Counted from the stretch's first letter, positions 40,534 through 50,777 are shown. The stretch: 64,000 nt of DNA from JBLUOA01 sp048060095 (GCF_048060095.1 NZ_JBLUOA010000001.1:1612001-1676000); one strand, 5' to 3'. Made by a program: numbers and translations. Notes: generated by a model from the letters alone, not told the origin.

Positions 40534-41518
40534 GACGCTTTCGATCGGCCCCCTTCCCATTGATCCACCTGTTTTTCTGGCTCCGCTTGCGGGGATCACG
40601 GACCTGCCGTTTCGCACACTTGTCGCGGGGTTCGGCGCAGGTCTGGTCGTCAGCGAAATGGTTGCGAGTCAGGAGATGGTGCAGGCGAAGCCCGGCGTCC
40701 GCGAAAAGGCAGAGCTGGGATTTGGCCTTGCCAACACGTCTGTTCAGATCGCCGGGCGGGAAGCGTATTGGATGGCCGAAGCCGCCCGGCAGGTTGAGGC
40801 CAACGGCGCGCGGTTAATCGACATCAACATGGGCTGTCCGGCCAAGAAAGTCGTGAACGGCTATTCGGGATCGGCGCTGTTGCGTGACCTCGATCACGCG
40901 ATCTCTCTGATCGACGCGGTGGTTGCAGCGGTCGATATTCCCGTCACGCTGAAAACCCGGCTGGGTTGGGACGACGCAACACTGAACGCGGCGGAGCTTG
41001 CCCGGCGGGCTGAGGCGAGCGGTATCCAGATGGTGACGATCCACGGGCGCACGCGGTGTCAGTTCTACAAGGGCCGCGCAAACTGGGCCGCAATCCGCGC
41101 GATAAGGGATGCGGTGTCGATCCCTGTCATCGCGAACGGCGATATTACCGACGCCGCAACAGCGCGCGAGGCGCTGCGCCTGTCCGGTGCGGATGGCGTT
41201 ATGATTGGCCGGGGTGCACAAGGTGCACCGTGGCGGCTGGCGGAGATTGCGCACGCGATCTACGACACTCCAGCGCCGGACATCCCGGCAGGGTCGGCCT
41301 TTGCCGATATGGTGGCAAACCACTACGAGGCGATGCTGTCCTTCTATGGCGAAACGCTGGGCGTGCGGGTCGCGCGGAAACATCTTGGCTGGTATATGGA
41401 CTATGTGGAAACGGGGCAGGGGCTTCGCAAGTCTATCCTGACAGAGCGTGACCCGCAGACTGTCCTGCGCCTGTTGCCGGATGCCGTCGGTCATGCAGTG
41501 CCGAGGGCCGTCGCATGA
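40532..41518 (+). CDS. dusB: tRNA-dihydrouridine synthase B (NifR3)
   Basis: The 328-residue FMN barrel has the catalytic Cys in NMGCPAKKVVNGYSGSALL, and the opening PVFLAPLAGITDLPFR. It reduces uridines in the D-loop of tRNA. In Rhodobacter capsulatus this gene is nifR3, the first gene of the ntrBC operon, as here. The likely start is TTG 40532, since no ATG or GTG lies between the stop region and the conserved N-terminus; TTAGG is the ribosome site. The ATGA overlap with ntrB indicates coupling. Confidence 0.95.
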   Translation: MTLSIGPLPIDPPVFLAPLAGITDLPFRTLVAGFGAGLVVSEMVASQEMVQAKPGVREKAELGFGLANTSVQIAGREAYWMAEAARQVEANGARLIDINMGCPAKKVVNGYSGSALLRDLDHAISLIDAVVAAVDIPVTLKTRLGWDDATLNAAELARRAEASGIQMVTIHGRTRCQFYKGRANWAAIRAIRDAVSIPVIANGDITDAATAREALRLSGADGVMIGRGAQGAPWRLAEIAHAIYDTPAPDIPAGSAFADMVANHYEAMLSFYGETLGVRVARKHLGWYMDYVETGQGLRKSILTERDPQTVLRLLPDAVGHAVPRAVA

Positions 41519-42594
41519 GCGTTGACGACCCAACCCTCTGGGCGTCCCTGCCGTCGTCTGCGCTGATCGTAAAGGCGGACGGGATCATTACCGATAGCAA
41601 CCCGGCGGCAGAGAGTTTCCTGAACCTCTCCCGCAAGGCGCTCATCGGTGGCACCATCACGGACAAGCTGATCTGCGACGCATCGCTGCCCGATGCCATC
41701 GCCCGCGTCATCGCAGGGCATTCCGGTATATTCATCAACGACGCCGTGCTTGGCAGTGTCGCGCGGGCGGGGATCCTGTGCCAGATCCAGATCGCGCCGC
41801 TTGGCGACAGTGTCGAATACCTGCTGATCCTGATCACACCGCGCGAAATCTCTGGCCAGCTTGGGCATCCGCGCGGCGGATCATCGGTCGTGAAATCCGC
41901 GATTGGAATGGCCGAACTTCTGGCGCATGAAATCAAGAACCCGCTGGCGGGGATCACGGGGGCCGCGCAGCTTTTGTCGATGGGCCTGTCCGGAGAGGAT
42001 CGGGAGATGACCGACCTGATTGTTGCCGAAACCCGCCGCATTCTGAAACTGCTCGATCAGGTGGAGCAGTTCGGCAACCTCTTGCCGCCCTCGCGCCGCC
42101 GGGTGAATCTGCACGATGTGCTCGATCAGGCGCGACGCTCGGCGCAGGTCGGATTTGCGTCAAATGTCGCAATCAAGGATGACTATGACCCGTCATTGCC
42201 CGACACATTCGCGGACCCCGATCAACTGCTTCAGGTGTTTCACAACCTGATCCGCAACGCTGCCGCTGCGCTTGCCGGGGTCGACGACGCGACTATCACC
42301 CTGCGCACCTTCTACGACCACAGTATGCACCTGCGTCGGCCAGACGGCTCCGCCTTTGGACTGCCGTTGCAGGTTGAGGTCATCGACAACGGCAACGGGC
42401 TGCCGCCGGAAATCGCCGATCATGTGTTTGAACCCTTCGTGTCTGGCCATGAAAACGGCACGGGCCTCGGCCTCGCGCTCGTTAGCAAGATCGTGGCGGA
42501 TCACGAGGGCTGGATCACCGCGAACAGCGCACCGGGCCGCACGGTCTTTCGACTATCACTCCCCCTCGCCAAAGAAACCGAAGGAGCTGACTGA
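41515..42594 (+). CDS. ntrB: Nitrogen regulation sensor kinase NtrB
   Basis: The 359-residue soluble histidine kinase has an N-terminal PAS domain (LIVKADGIITDSNPAAESFL), a phospho-acceptor His138 in AELLAHEIKNPLAGITGAAQ and an ATPase domain with VFHNLIRNAAAAL and HENGTGLGLALVSKI. It phosphorylates NtrC when nitrogen is short, under PII control. It overlaps dusB and ntrC by four and one bases. Confidence 0.96.
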   Translation: MSVDDPTLWASLPSSALIVKADGIITDSNPAAESFLNLSRKALIGGTITDKLICDASLPDAIARVIAGHSGIFINDAVLGSVARAGILCQIQIAPLGDSVEYLLILITPREISGQLGHPRGGSSVVKSAIGMAELLAHEIKNPLAGITGAAQLLSMGLSGEDREMTDLIVAETRRILKLLDQVEQFGNLLPPSRRRVNLHDVLDQARRSAQVGFASNVAIKDDYDPSLPDTFADPDQLLQVFHNLIRNAAAALAGVDDATITLRTFYDHSMHLRRPDGSAFGLPLQVEVIDNGNGLPPEIADHVFEPFVSGHENGTGLGLALVSKIVADHEGWITANSAPGRTVFRLSLPLAKETEGAD

Positions 42595-43961
42595 TGGACG
42601 GCACTGTCCTTATTGCAGACGACGACCGCACCATTCGCACGGTTTTGACGCAAGCGCTGACCCGCGCCGGATGCAAGGTGCACGCGACGTCGTCGCTGAC
42701 GACGCTGATGCGGTGGGTCGATGAAGGGAAGGGGGAGCTTGTAATCTCGGACGTTGTCATGCCGGACGGCAACGGCCTTGAGATGTTGCCGAAGATTGCC
42801 GAGGAACGCCCCGATCTTCCGGTCATCGTCATCTCCGCCCAAAACACGATCATGACCGCCATTCAAGCGGCAGAAGCCGAGGCGTATGACTACCTGCCAA
42901 AACCGTTCGATCTGCCGGACCTGATGAAACGCGCAGCAAAAGCGTTGGAGCAGCGCAAACCCGCCCGCCAGACGGGCGAAACGACCGAAGATGCCGAGAC
43001 GCAAGACCTGCCGCTGGTCGGCAAAAGTGCGGCAATGCAAGAGCTTTATCGGCTGGTCGCACGCGTAATGAACGCCGACCTGCCGGTTCTCGTCACTGGC
43101 GAAAGCGGGTCGGGAAAATCGCTGATCGCACGCGCGATCCATGATTTGTGCGACCGGCGCACATTGCCCTTCGTGGTCGCGGGGGCAGAGGAGCTTTCGG
43201 ACCCGGACAAAACCGCACGGCTGCTGACCGAGGTGCGCGGTGGCACATTGTTGCTGGATGAGGTCGCCGATCTTGACGACGCGGCACAGGCCCGGCTTGT
43301 CCGAACGCTTGATAACCTCACCGATACCGGGCCGCGCATCATCTCGACCAGTCGTGTCGATCTGGACCGCAAGACCGCAGACGGCGACTACCGCGAAGAT
43401 TTGTTTTACCGCTTGGCAGGTGTGCCGATCACCGTGCCGCCGCTTCGCGATCGGGTGGATGATATTGACGTGCTGGCCGATCATTTCCTTGCGCAAAGCG
43501 CGGCGGGTGGTGGAAACAAGCGACAACTTTCGGCCCCGGCACTTGACTGGATGCGCAGCTTTCCGTGGCCCGGCAACGTGCGCCAATTGGAAAACACCGT
43601 GCGGCGTCTGACCCTGACAAGCGCGACCGACGAAATCTCAAAGGCGGAGCTTGAGGCGATCCTTGGCACCCATACCCCGACCGCGGCCGGCAACGGCGCG
43701 GATTATGGCGATCAGCTATCGCAATCCGTCGCTCGGCATCTGCGCCGTTATTTCGATATGCACGGCGGCGCATTGCCGCCGCCCGGCCTTTATCCGCGAA
43801 TCCTGCGAGAGATGGAGCATCCACTGATCGAAATCGCGCTGGACGCCACCGCCGGAAATCAGGCGAAATGCGCCGAATTACTTGGCCTGAACCGCAATAC
43901 TTTGCGCAAGAAAATCACCGACCTCGATATTCGCGTGACACGCCGCCGTAAGTTGATGTAA
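42594..43961 (+). CDS. ntrC: Nitrogen response regulator NtrC, without the GAFTGA motif
   Basis: The 455-residue protein has a receiver domain with Asp53 in LVISDVVMPDG, an AAA+ domain with Walker A GESGSGKS (169-176) and Walker B LLLDE (219-223), and a Fis-type HTH at the end (NQAKCAELLGLNRNTLRKKI). Between Walker A and B, where E. coli NtrC has ELFG and GAFTGA, the sequence is shortened (about 199-212) and the sigma54 contact loop is gone. This is known for Rhodobacter capsulatus NtrC, which activates sigma70 RNA polymerase. ATG 42594 overlaps the ntrB stop. Confidence 0.96.
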   Translation: MDGTVLIADDDRTIRTVLTQALTRAGCKVHATSSLTTLMRWVDEGKGELVISDVVMPDGNGLEMLPKIAEERPDLPVIVISAQNTIMTAIQAAEAEAYDYLPKPFDLPDLMKRAAKALEQRKPARQTGETTEDAETQDLPLVGKSAAMQELYRLVARVMNADLPVLVTGESGSGKSLIARAIHDLCDRRTLPFVVAGAEELSDPDKTARLLTEVRGGTLLLDEVADLDDAAQARLVRTLDNLTDTGPRIISTSRVDLDRKTADGDYREDLFYRLAGVPITVPPLRDRVDDIDVLADHFLAQSAAGGGNKRQLSAPALDWMRSFPWPGNVRQLENTVRRLTLTSATDEISKAELEAILGTHTPTAAGNGADYGDQLSQSVARHLRRYFDMHGGALPPPGLYPRILREMEHPLIEIALDATAGNQAKCAELLGLNRNTLRKKITDLDIRVTRRRKLM

Positions 43962-44059
43962 AAGCGCAACAGAAGAGTGGCTATTCGGCGCCAGCCGAAA
44001 ATAAGCCACCAGATTTGGCGGTCCGCTGCACGAGCAGCACAATCAGATGAGGTCGGCAC

Positions 44060-46324
44060 ATGCCGAGCCCTGCACGACGTGCAACATGGGAAAAGGTCAG
44101 CCGCCTGCGGCGCCAACGGCGTTTTCAGAATATAACGACCTTTGGACTCGTGGTTCTGGGCCCGGTTCTGGCCCTTGTCACCTTCCTTGTCCTCGGACCG
44201 CTCGACGAAGGGTCGCGGGCATCGGGCCTGCGACTGATTCTGCTGGCAGACCTCGTTTATGTGCTGGTCGTTGCGGCGCTGGTGATGCAGCGCGTCGCCC
44301 GGATGGTCGCTGCCCGTCGGGCGAAATCGGCAGGCTCTCGATTGCACCTGCGTTTGACCGGGGTATTCGCCTTTGTCGCGCTGGTGCCGACGGTGCTTGT
44401 CGCCGTATTCGCCGCCATCACCGTGAATTTCGGGTTAGAGGGATGGTTTTCCGACCGGGTGCGGAATGTTCTTGGCACGTCACTTGCTGCCGCCGAAGCC
44501 TATGAAGAAGAACACCGCCGCGATCTGGTGCAGGACGCCGAGGCGCTTTCGCAATATATCAACGCAGCCCGACAGGCGGCGTTTCTGTTGCCCGATGGGG
44601 ATTTGCGGCAGATTTTGACGCAGGGCCAAGCGCTCGTCCAACGTGGCCTGCGCGAGGCTTACGTGATTGACGGCTCCGGCGAGATTCGGGCGCGGGGCGA
44701 ACGATCCTACCTGTTCGATTTTGAACGCCCCAGTGACGAGGAAATGCAGCGCGCGCTGTCCGGCGAAACGGTCATCATCGAAGACTGGGACAACAACGAA
44801 TTCCGCGCCCTTGTCGGACTGCCAAGCTTTGCAGACCGTATCCTCTACGTCAGCCGAAACGTCGATGGCGATATCCTGAGCCTTCTTGATGACACGCAGG
44901 AAACCGTGCTGCTTTATCAGCAATTGGAAAGCGAACGCGGGCGGCTGTTGTTTGAATTTGGCCTGCTTTATCTGGGCTTTGCGGTGATCCTGATCCTTGC
45001 CGCGATCTGGCTTGGCTTGTGGTTTGCGGAGCGCCTTGCCCGGCCGGTCGGGCGGCTCGCTGGCGCAGCGCAGCAAGTCGGGGCGGGGGATCTGGACGTG
45101 CAGGTTCTTGAGGATGAGGGCGACGACGAAATCGCCATGCTCGCCCGACTGTTCAACCAGATGACCCGGCAGCTAAAGGGGCAACGGGAAACGCTGCTGG
45201 AAAACAACCGACAGACGGAGCGGCGGCGGCGGCTGTTTGATTCCGTGCTGTCCTCGGTCACGGCGGGCGTCATCGGGCTTGATGCCGAAGGGCAGGTGGC
45301 GTTCGTCAACCGCTCTGCCGAACGGCTTTTGTCGCTTGATCCCGACAACCCAAGCCAGAAGTTGTCCGACGCCGTACCGGAGTTTGCTGAACTTTTCTCC
45401 GACCTTTCGGAAAGCGGCAGCGAGGTTGCGCAGCGCGAAATCAAGCTGGCCCGAAACGGCAAGCTGGAAAACCTGCTGGTGCGGATGTCGACACGCCGGA
45501 ACGCTGGGGGAAAACTTGAAGGCTACGTGATCGCCTTTGACGATGTAACCGACCTCGTGTCAGCCCAACGCATGGCGGCGTGGGGCGACGTTGCCCGACG
45601 CATCGCGCATGAAATTAAGAACCCGCTGACCCCGATTCAGCTTTCGGCGGAGCGGATCAAACGCAAGTTCCGCGGCGTCGCTGGGGAGGACGCAGAGCAG
45701 CTGGACCAATACACAGACGTCATTATCCGTCAGACCGGCGATTTGCGGCGGATCGTGGATGAATTCTCTAAATTCGCCCGTATGCCCGAACCAGAGCGGC
45801 GGCGCGAAGATCTGCTGAAAATCGTGAAAGACGCCGTGCTTCTGCGCGAAACGGCACAGGAAGAGGTGCGGTTCTCTGTCTCGCTGCCAGAGGGTCCGCT
45901 GGAGGCCGAGGTCGATGCCACCATGGTATCCCAAGCACTCACGAACCTGATTAAGAACGCTGGCGAAGCCACGGAAAGTCTTGTCGAAAATGGCGCACCT
46001 GATGGCTATCAACCCGAAGTGCGCCTGAACATGACGATTGAGAATGATCGCGTTCGGATCAGGATTGCAGATAACGGTGTCGGACTGCCCGAGGATCGGG
46101 CGCAACTGTTTGAACCCTACGTGACCACGCGCGCATCGGGCACCGGCCTTGGCCTGCCGATTGTGCGCAAGATTATCGAAGAACACGGCGGCACCCTGTC
46201 GCTGGAAGATGCAGAGATTTTTGAAGGCAATGACCACCGCGGCGCCTGCGCCGTAATCAATTTGCCGCTCGGGCTGATTAACGAGCGGTATGCCGCAAAT
46301 GCGGTCCATGACAGTGAGGTGTGA
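44060..46324 (+). CDS. ntrY: Sensor histidine kinase NtrY
   Basis: The 754-residue membrane kinase has several helices in the first 330 residues with a periplasmic loop, then HAMP (ARPVGRLAGAAQQVGAGDL), a PAS domain (SSVTAGVIGLDAEGQVAFVN), the His box RRIAHEIKNPLTPIQLSAER and an ATPase domain (ALTNLIKNAGEA, ASGTGLGLPIVRKI). NtrY senses nitrogen and, in Brucella and others, redox state, and passes phosphate to NtrX. It lies 98 bases after ntrC. Confidence 0.95.
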   Translation: MPSPARRATWEKVSRLRRQRRFQNITTFGLVVLGPVLALVTFLVLGPLDEGSRASGLRLILLADLVYVLVVAALVMQRVARMVAARRAKSAGSRLHLRLTGVFAFVALVPTVLVAVFAAITVNFGLEGWFSDRVRNVLGTSLAAAEAYEEEHRRDLVQDAEALSQYINAARQAAFLLPDGDLRQILTQGQALVQRGLREAYVIDGSGEIRARGERSYLFDFERPSDEEMQRALSGETVIIEDWDNNEFRALVGLPSFADRILYVSRNVDGDILSLLDDTQETVLLYQQLESERGRLLFEFGLLYLGFAVILILAAIWLGLWFAERLARPVGRLAGAAQQVGAGDLDVQVLEDEGDDEIAMLARLFNQMTRQLKGQRETLLENNRQTERRRRLFDSVLSSVTAGVIGLDAEGQVAFVNRSAERLLSLDPDNPSQKLSDAVPEFAELFSDLSESGSEVAQREIKLARNGKLENLLVRMSTRRNAGGKLEGYVIAFDDVTDLVSAQRMAAWGDVARRIAHEIKNPLTPIQLSAERIKRKFRGVAGEDAEQLDQYTDVIIRQTGDLRRIVDEFSKFARMPEPERRREDLLKIVKDAVLLRETAQEEVRFSVSLPEGPLEAEVDATMVSQALTNLIKNAGEATESLVENGAPDGYQPEVRLNMTIENDRVRIRIADNGVGLPEDRAQLFEPYVTTRASGTGLGLPIVRKIIEEHGGTLSLEDAEIFEGNDHRGACAVINLPLGLINERYAANAVHDSEV

Positions 46325-46328
46325 TGAT

Positions 46329-47735
46329 ATGGGCGATATTCTGATTGTTGACGACGAACGCGATATTAGGGAGTTGATCGCGGACATCCTGAAGGATGAG
46401 GGTTTCACGACCCGGTTGGCCGCAAACTCCGACGACTGCATGTCGCAGATCGAGGCAGAGCCACCGGCGTTGATGATCCTCGATATCTGGCTGAAAGACA
46501 GCGATATGGACGGGATCGACATCCTGAAAGCGGTCAAGCGTGACCGACCTGATATTCCGATTGTCATCATCTCGGGCCACGGCAACATCGAAATTGCCGT
46601 CGCTGCGATCAAACAAGGGGCGTATGACTTCATCGAAAAGCCGTTCAACATTGATCAATTGATGGTCGTCATCAGCCGCGCGATGGAAACATCGCGCTTG
46701 CGGCGCGAAAATACGGAGCTTCGGCGCAAGGATGATGGTCTGGGCGAGATGATCGGATCAAGTTCTGCCTTCAAGGTGTTGAAATCGCAACTTGATAAGG
46801 TGACGAAATCCAACGGTCGCGTGATGCTGACTGGGCCTGCCGGGTCGGGTAAGGAAGTCGCCGCGCGCTATATCCACGCGAATTCAAATCGGGCGGACGC
46901 GCCTTTTATCACGGTCAATTCTGCGTCGATCGAACCCGACCGGATGGAGGAGGTTCTGTTTGGACGCGAAACGCCAGAGGGGACTATCGAACCAGGGATG
47001 CTGGAACAGGCGAACGGCGGCGTGCTTTACTTTGACGAAGTCGCCGACATGCCCGCCGGAACGCAGTCGAAAATCCTGCGCGTGCTTGTGGATCAACAAT
47101 TCCAGCGTGTTGGAGGGGTTTCGAAAACTCACGTCGATATTCGCGTTATTTCCAGCACGAACAAAGACTTGGAGAGCGAGATTAGCGCGGGCAACTTCCG
47201 TCAAGAACTCTACCACCGTTTGAATGTGGTTCCGATCTCTGTTCCCTCCCTTGAAGAACGCCGCGAGGATATACCGGAGCTTGCCGAACATTTCATCGAA
47301 GCGCTAAACACCAATCAGGGCTTGCCGCTGCGCGAACTCAGCGGCGAGGCGCAGGCGTTGCTTCAGACGATGATGTGGCCGGGCAATGTGCGTCAGCTGA
47401 AGAACGTGCTGGAGCGGGTGCTGATCCTTGGCAATGGCAACGGCCCGATTGAGGCGAAAGAACTGCCCCAGCCCGACGAACCCAGCGCCGATACGGACCG
47501 CGTCGTGCTGTCAGGCTCGCTTGCGACGCTGCCATTGCGCGAGGCGAGAGAGCTGTTTGAGCGCGAATACCTAATGACGCAGATCAACCGATTTGGCGGC
47601 AATATCAGCCGCACGGCCAGCTTTGTCGGGATGGAGCGGTCAGCACTGCACAGAAAGCTGAAATCGCTGAACGTGGTCACGTCGAACAAGGCCGGATCGC
47701 GGGTCGCGCATGTTGAGGACACGACCGACGCCTGA
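46329..47735 (+). CDS. ntrX: Response regulator NtrX, GAFTGA-less
   Basis: The 468-residue protein has a receiver domain (MGDILIVDDERDIRELIADI, Asp52 in MILDIWLKDS), an AAA+ domain with Walker A GPAGSGKE (169-176) and a terminal Fis-type HTH (SRTASFVGMERSALHRKLKS). The place of GAFTGA reads FGRETPEGTIEPGM (211-224), so it should not engage sigma54, as in other alphaproteobacterial NtrX proteins. ATG 46329 starts the receiver domain and lies four bases after the ntrY stop. Confidence 0.95.
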   Translation: MGDILIVDDERDIRELIADILKDEGFTTRLAANSDDCMSQIEAEPPALMILDIWLKDSDMDGIDILKAVKRDRPDIPIVIISGHGNIEIAVAAIKQGAYDFIEKPFNIDQLMVVISRAMETSRLRRENTELRRKDDGLGEMIGSSSAFKVLKSQLDKVTKSNGRVMLTGPAGSGKEVAARYIHANSNRADAPFITVNSASIEPDRMEEVLFGRETPEGTIEPGMLEQANGGVLYFDEVADMPAGTQSKILRVLVDQQFQRVGGVSKTHVDIRVISSTNKDLESEISAGNFRQELYHRLNVVPISVPSLEERREDIPELAEHFIEALNTNQGLPLRELSGEAQALLQTMMWPGNVRQLKNVLERVLILGNGNGPIEAKELPQPDEPSADTDRVVLSGSLATLPLREARELFEREYLMTQINRFGGNISRTASFVGMERSALHRKLKSLNVVTSNKAGSRVAHVEDTTDA

Positions 47736-47796
47736 GATTGACCGCAGCATTGGCTTCTGCCATGGATGAAGCCCGCGGCCGCCAAAGGTAGAACGC

Positions 47797-49173
47797 ATGA
47801 AAGTTATCATCTGTGGGGCAGGACAGGTTGGCTGGCAAATCGCCCGTCATCTGTCCAGCGAGAATAACGATGTTACCGTGGTCGACAACAACGCCGAACT
47901 TGTGCGCCGTGCGACGGATACGCTTGACGTGCAGGGGATTGCGGGGTTCGCGAGCTACCCTGATATCCTGACCCGCGCGGGTGCCCGTGACGCCGACATG
48001 ATTATCGCCGCGACCCATTCGGATGAGGTCAACATGGTCACCTGTCAGGTGGCCCATTCGGTTTTCGCGGTCCCGCGCAAGATCGCGCGGCTGAGGGCGC
48101 AAAGTTACCTCGACGCGATCTACTCTGACCTTTATCGGCGCGACCACATGCCAATCGATGTGGTGATTAGTCCCGAACGGGAGGTTGCCGCGGCTGCCCT
48201 GCAGCGGCTTTCGGCCCCGTCTGCCTTCGATACGGAGAGTTTTCTGGAGGGGCGCGTCCAGCTTCTTGGTATCTTGCTGGAGGAGGACTGCCCCGTCCTC
48301 AACACCCCGCTTCGGCAGCTCACCGATCTATTTTCCACACTTACGGCCATTGTTGTCGGGGTGCGGCGTGAAGGATCGCTGTTCGCGCCAGAGCCGGGGG
48401 ATCAGCTTTTCGCGGGGGATGAGATTTACGTCGTCACGCAATCCGCTGATATCAATAGAACAATGGAAGTCTTCGGCAAAGATTCGAAGAAACAGGAACG
48501 CGTTGTCATCATCGGCGGTGGCAATGTCGGCCTTGCGGTGGCAAGCCGTCTTGAGAAACAAGCGACCCGCATCCGCGCCAAGGTGATCGAAAAGAACCGC
48601 CGCTGTGCGGAACGGGCCGCCGATGCGCTTGAACGCACGATTGTTCTGAACGGCGACGGGATGAGCGCGGAGTTGCTGTCGGAAGCAAATATCGACCGTG
48701 CCGACGCCGTGCTTGCCGTCACGGACGACGACAAAACCAACATGCTGGTGGCGGTGCGGGCCAAGGCGGCGGGATGTCCGATGGCGATCTGTCTGGTGAA
48801 CGACCCGACCCTGACGCCGCTGATGGGTCCGCTCGACATCGACGCCTATATCAATCCCCGTGCCACGACCGTCAGTTCAATCCTGCGCCACATCCGCCAT
48901 GGCCGCGTCCGCGACATCTATTCGATTGGCGACGCCGAGGCTGAGGTCATCGAGGCGCAAGTGCTGTCGACATCCCCGATCTCCGGCCAAGCGATCCGCG
49001 ACGTTGATTTCCCTGAAGGTGTCCTTGTCGGGGCTGTCCAGAAGGGCGACAAGATCGTGCGACCCACGGGCGGCACCCGGATCGAAGAGGGCGACGTGAT
49101 CGTTCTATTCTCACTGGCCGCAGACGTGCCGGAAGTCGAACGGTTGCTTCAGGTCTCGATCGACTTTTTCTGA
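47797..49173 (+). CDS. trkA: Trk potassium uptake regulator TrkA
   Basis: The 458-residue peripheral protein is two RCK modules in tandem, each with a nucleotide-binding Rossmann start: VIICGAGQVGWQIARHLSSE at residue 2 and VVIIGGGNVGLAVASRLEK at about 233. Each is followed by a TrkA_C domain. It binds NAD(H) and ATP and gates the TrkH channel. trkH follows after three bases. Its position after ntrX is a common alphaproteobacterial arrangement. Confidence 0.96.
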   Translation: MKVIICGAGQVGWQIARHLSSENNDVTVVDNNAELVRRATDTLDVQGIAGFASYPDILTRAGARDADMIIAATHSDEVNMVTCQVAHSVFAVPRKIARLRAQSYLDAIYSDLYRRDHMPIDVVISPEREVAAAALQRLSAPSAFDTESFLEGRVQLLGILLEEDCPVLNTPLRQLTDLFSTLTAIVVGVRREGSLFAPEPGDQLFAGDEIYVVTQSADINRTMEVFGKDSKKQERVVIIGGGNVGLAVASRLEKQATRIRAKVIEKNRRCAERAADALERTIVLNGDGMSAELLSEANIDRADAVLAVTDDDKTNMLVAVRAKAAGCPMAICLVNDPTLTPLMGPLDIDAYINPRATTVSSILRHIRHGRVRDIYSIGDAEAEVIEAQVLSTSPISGQAIRDVDFPEGVLVGAVQKGDKIVRPTGGTRIEEGDVIVLFSLAADVPEVERLLQVSIDFF

Positions 49174-49176
49174 GTC

Positions 49177-50697
49177 ATGATCCAGCGGCTCCTTTCCCTT
49201 CCGTTGATCGTCATCCTGATGGGGCTGGGCGCGATCGCGATGCTGTTCCCGGCGACCTATGGCTATCTGGTGCGGGAACTGCACGCCGCCCGCGTCTTTC
49301 TTTATGCGGGCGTTCTGTTGTTGACGCTCACGTCCCTTATTGCGATTGCGACGGCGAACAACCCATCACGTTCTGTGGCCCGTAGCCACTTGGTCGCGTT
49401 GCTAAGCACCTATCTGGTTCTGCCCGCGCTGCTGGCGATCCCGTTCTACGAAACGCTCCAGAACACGTCGTTCCTTAACGCCTATTTCGAAATGGTGTCG
49501 TCGCTGACGACTACCGGGGCGACGCTGTTTGATGAACCGGGGCGGCTGGTTTCGACGCTGCATCTGTGGCGGGCGATTGTCGGCTGGATGGGTGGGTTTT
49601 TCGTCTGGGTGATGGGGATCGCGGTGCTCGCGCCGCTGAACCTTGGCGGGTTTGAGGTTACCTCTCGGTCTCGCATCGGGTTGACGGGCACGTATTATTC
49701 GCAGGTCGAGGGCGGCGCGGACCCGTCAAAACGCCTCGCGAAACATGCGATAACGTTGCTTCCGATTTACTCCGGCCTGACGCTCGCCCTTTGGATATTC
49801 CTGATCCTCGCGGGGGAAAGCCCATTCGTTGCGGTGTGTCATGCGATGTCGACGCTCGCGACCAGCGGGATTTCCCCGATTGGCGGGATTTCAAACGGCA
49901 ATGCGGGCTATGTGGGTGAAGGGCTGATCTTCATCTTCCTGTTCTTCGCTATCTCACGCCTGACCTTCGCGCCGGAAACGCAGTCAGAATCGATTTCCCG
50001 CCTGTCGCGCGATCCAGAATTTCGAATGGGCCTGTTTTTTATCGTGATGGTGCCAACGCTGTTGTTCGTGCGCCACTGGGTCGGCGCTTATGAAGTCGAT
50101 GATGAAGAAAACGCCATCGCCGCGCTGAAAGCGCTATGGGGCAGCGCGTTTACTGTCTTGTCGTTCCTGTCCACCGCCGGGTTTGAATCCGGCGACTGGT
50201 CAGAGGCGCGAGGCTGGTCCGGGCTTGAAACACCGGGGTTGATCCTTGTCGGGCTGTCGCTGGTCGGCGGCGGGGTCGCGACCACCGCGGGTGGGGTCAA
50301 GCTGCTGCGGGTCTATGCGCTCTACAAGCACGGGCTGCGGGAGATGGACAGGCTCGTCCATCCGTCATCGGTTGGGGGCAGCGGCGCTGAGGCCCGGCAC
50401 CTCAGACGGCAGGGGGCTTACATGGCGTGGATCTTCTTCATGCTGTTTGCCCTCTCCGTCGCGGTCGTGATGGTCTCGCTTTCACTGACCGGTCTGACCT
50501 TCGAAACGACGATCGTTCTGACGGTTGCATCGCTGTCAACCACGGGGCCGTTGGCCTCGGTCGCGGCTGAAACGCCGGTCGCCTACAGCGCAATGGGCAG
50601 TGCGGCGAAGATGATCCTTGCAGCCGCGATGGTGGTCGGCAGGCTTGAGACCCTCGCCATTATCGCTTTGCTGAATCCTGACTTGTGGCGATCATGA
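49177..50697 (+). CDS. trkH: Trk potassium channel subunit TrkH
   Basis: The 506-residue membrane protein has four M1-P-M2 repeats. The selectivity-filter segments are recognisable: SSLTTTGATLF, STLATSGISPIGG, SFLSTAGFESGDW and ASLSTTGPL. It takes up K+ together with TrkA. It is in an operon with trkA with a three-base gap. No typical terminator follows; a T-run at 50730 lacks a good stem. Confidence 0.95.
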   Translation: MIQRLLSLPLIVILMGLGAIAMLFPATYGYLVRELHAARVFLYAGVLLLTLTSLIAIATANNPSRSVARSHLVALLSTYLVLPALLAIPFYETLQNTSFLNAYFEMVSSLTTTGATLFDEPGRLVSTLHLWRAIVGWMGGFFVWVMGIAVLAPLNLGGFEVTSRSRIGLTGTYYSQVEGGADPSKRLAKHAITLLPIYSGLTLALWIFLILAGESPFVAVCHAMSTLATSGISPIGGISNGNAGYVGEGLIFIFLFFAISRLTFAPETQSESISRLSRDPEFRMGLFFIVMVPTLLFVRHWVGAYEVDDEENAIAALKALWGSAFTVLSFLSTAGFESGDWSEARGWSGLETPGLILVGLSLVGGGVATTAGGVKLLRVYALYKHGLREMDRLVHPSSVGGSGAEARHLRRQGAYMAWIFFMLFALSVAVVMVSLSLTGLTFETTIVLTVASLSTTGPLASVAAETPVAYSAMGSAAKMILAAAMVVGRLETLAIIALLNPDLWRS

Positions 50698-50748
50698 TCG
50701 GCGGGTAATGGATAGGTCCGTAACGGGCTGATTTTTTTGGGTGGAATC

Positions 50749-50777
50749 TTGATAAAATAATCCCCATACTCTTAAAC
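50749..50777 (+). promoter_or_regulatory. Candidate promoter of hfq
   Basis: TTGATA (50749-50754) and TTAAAC (50772-50777) are separated by 17 bases in the A/T-rich region before hfq. It leaves a leader of about 50 bases. hfq may also be read from the trk transcript. Confidence 0.35.

Noticed and set aside
50715..50739. Terminator after trkH
   Set aside because: A run of seven T follows CCGTAACGG, but that stem would have a one-base loop and cannot form.
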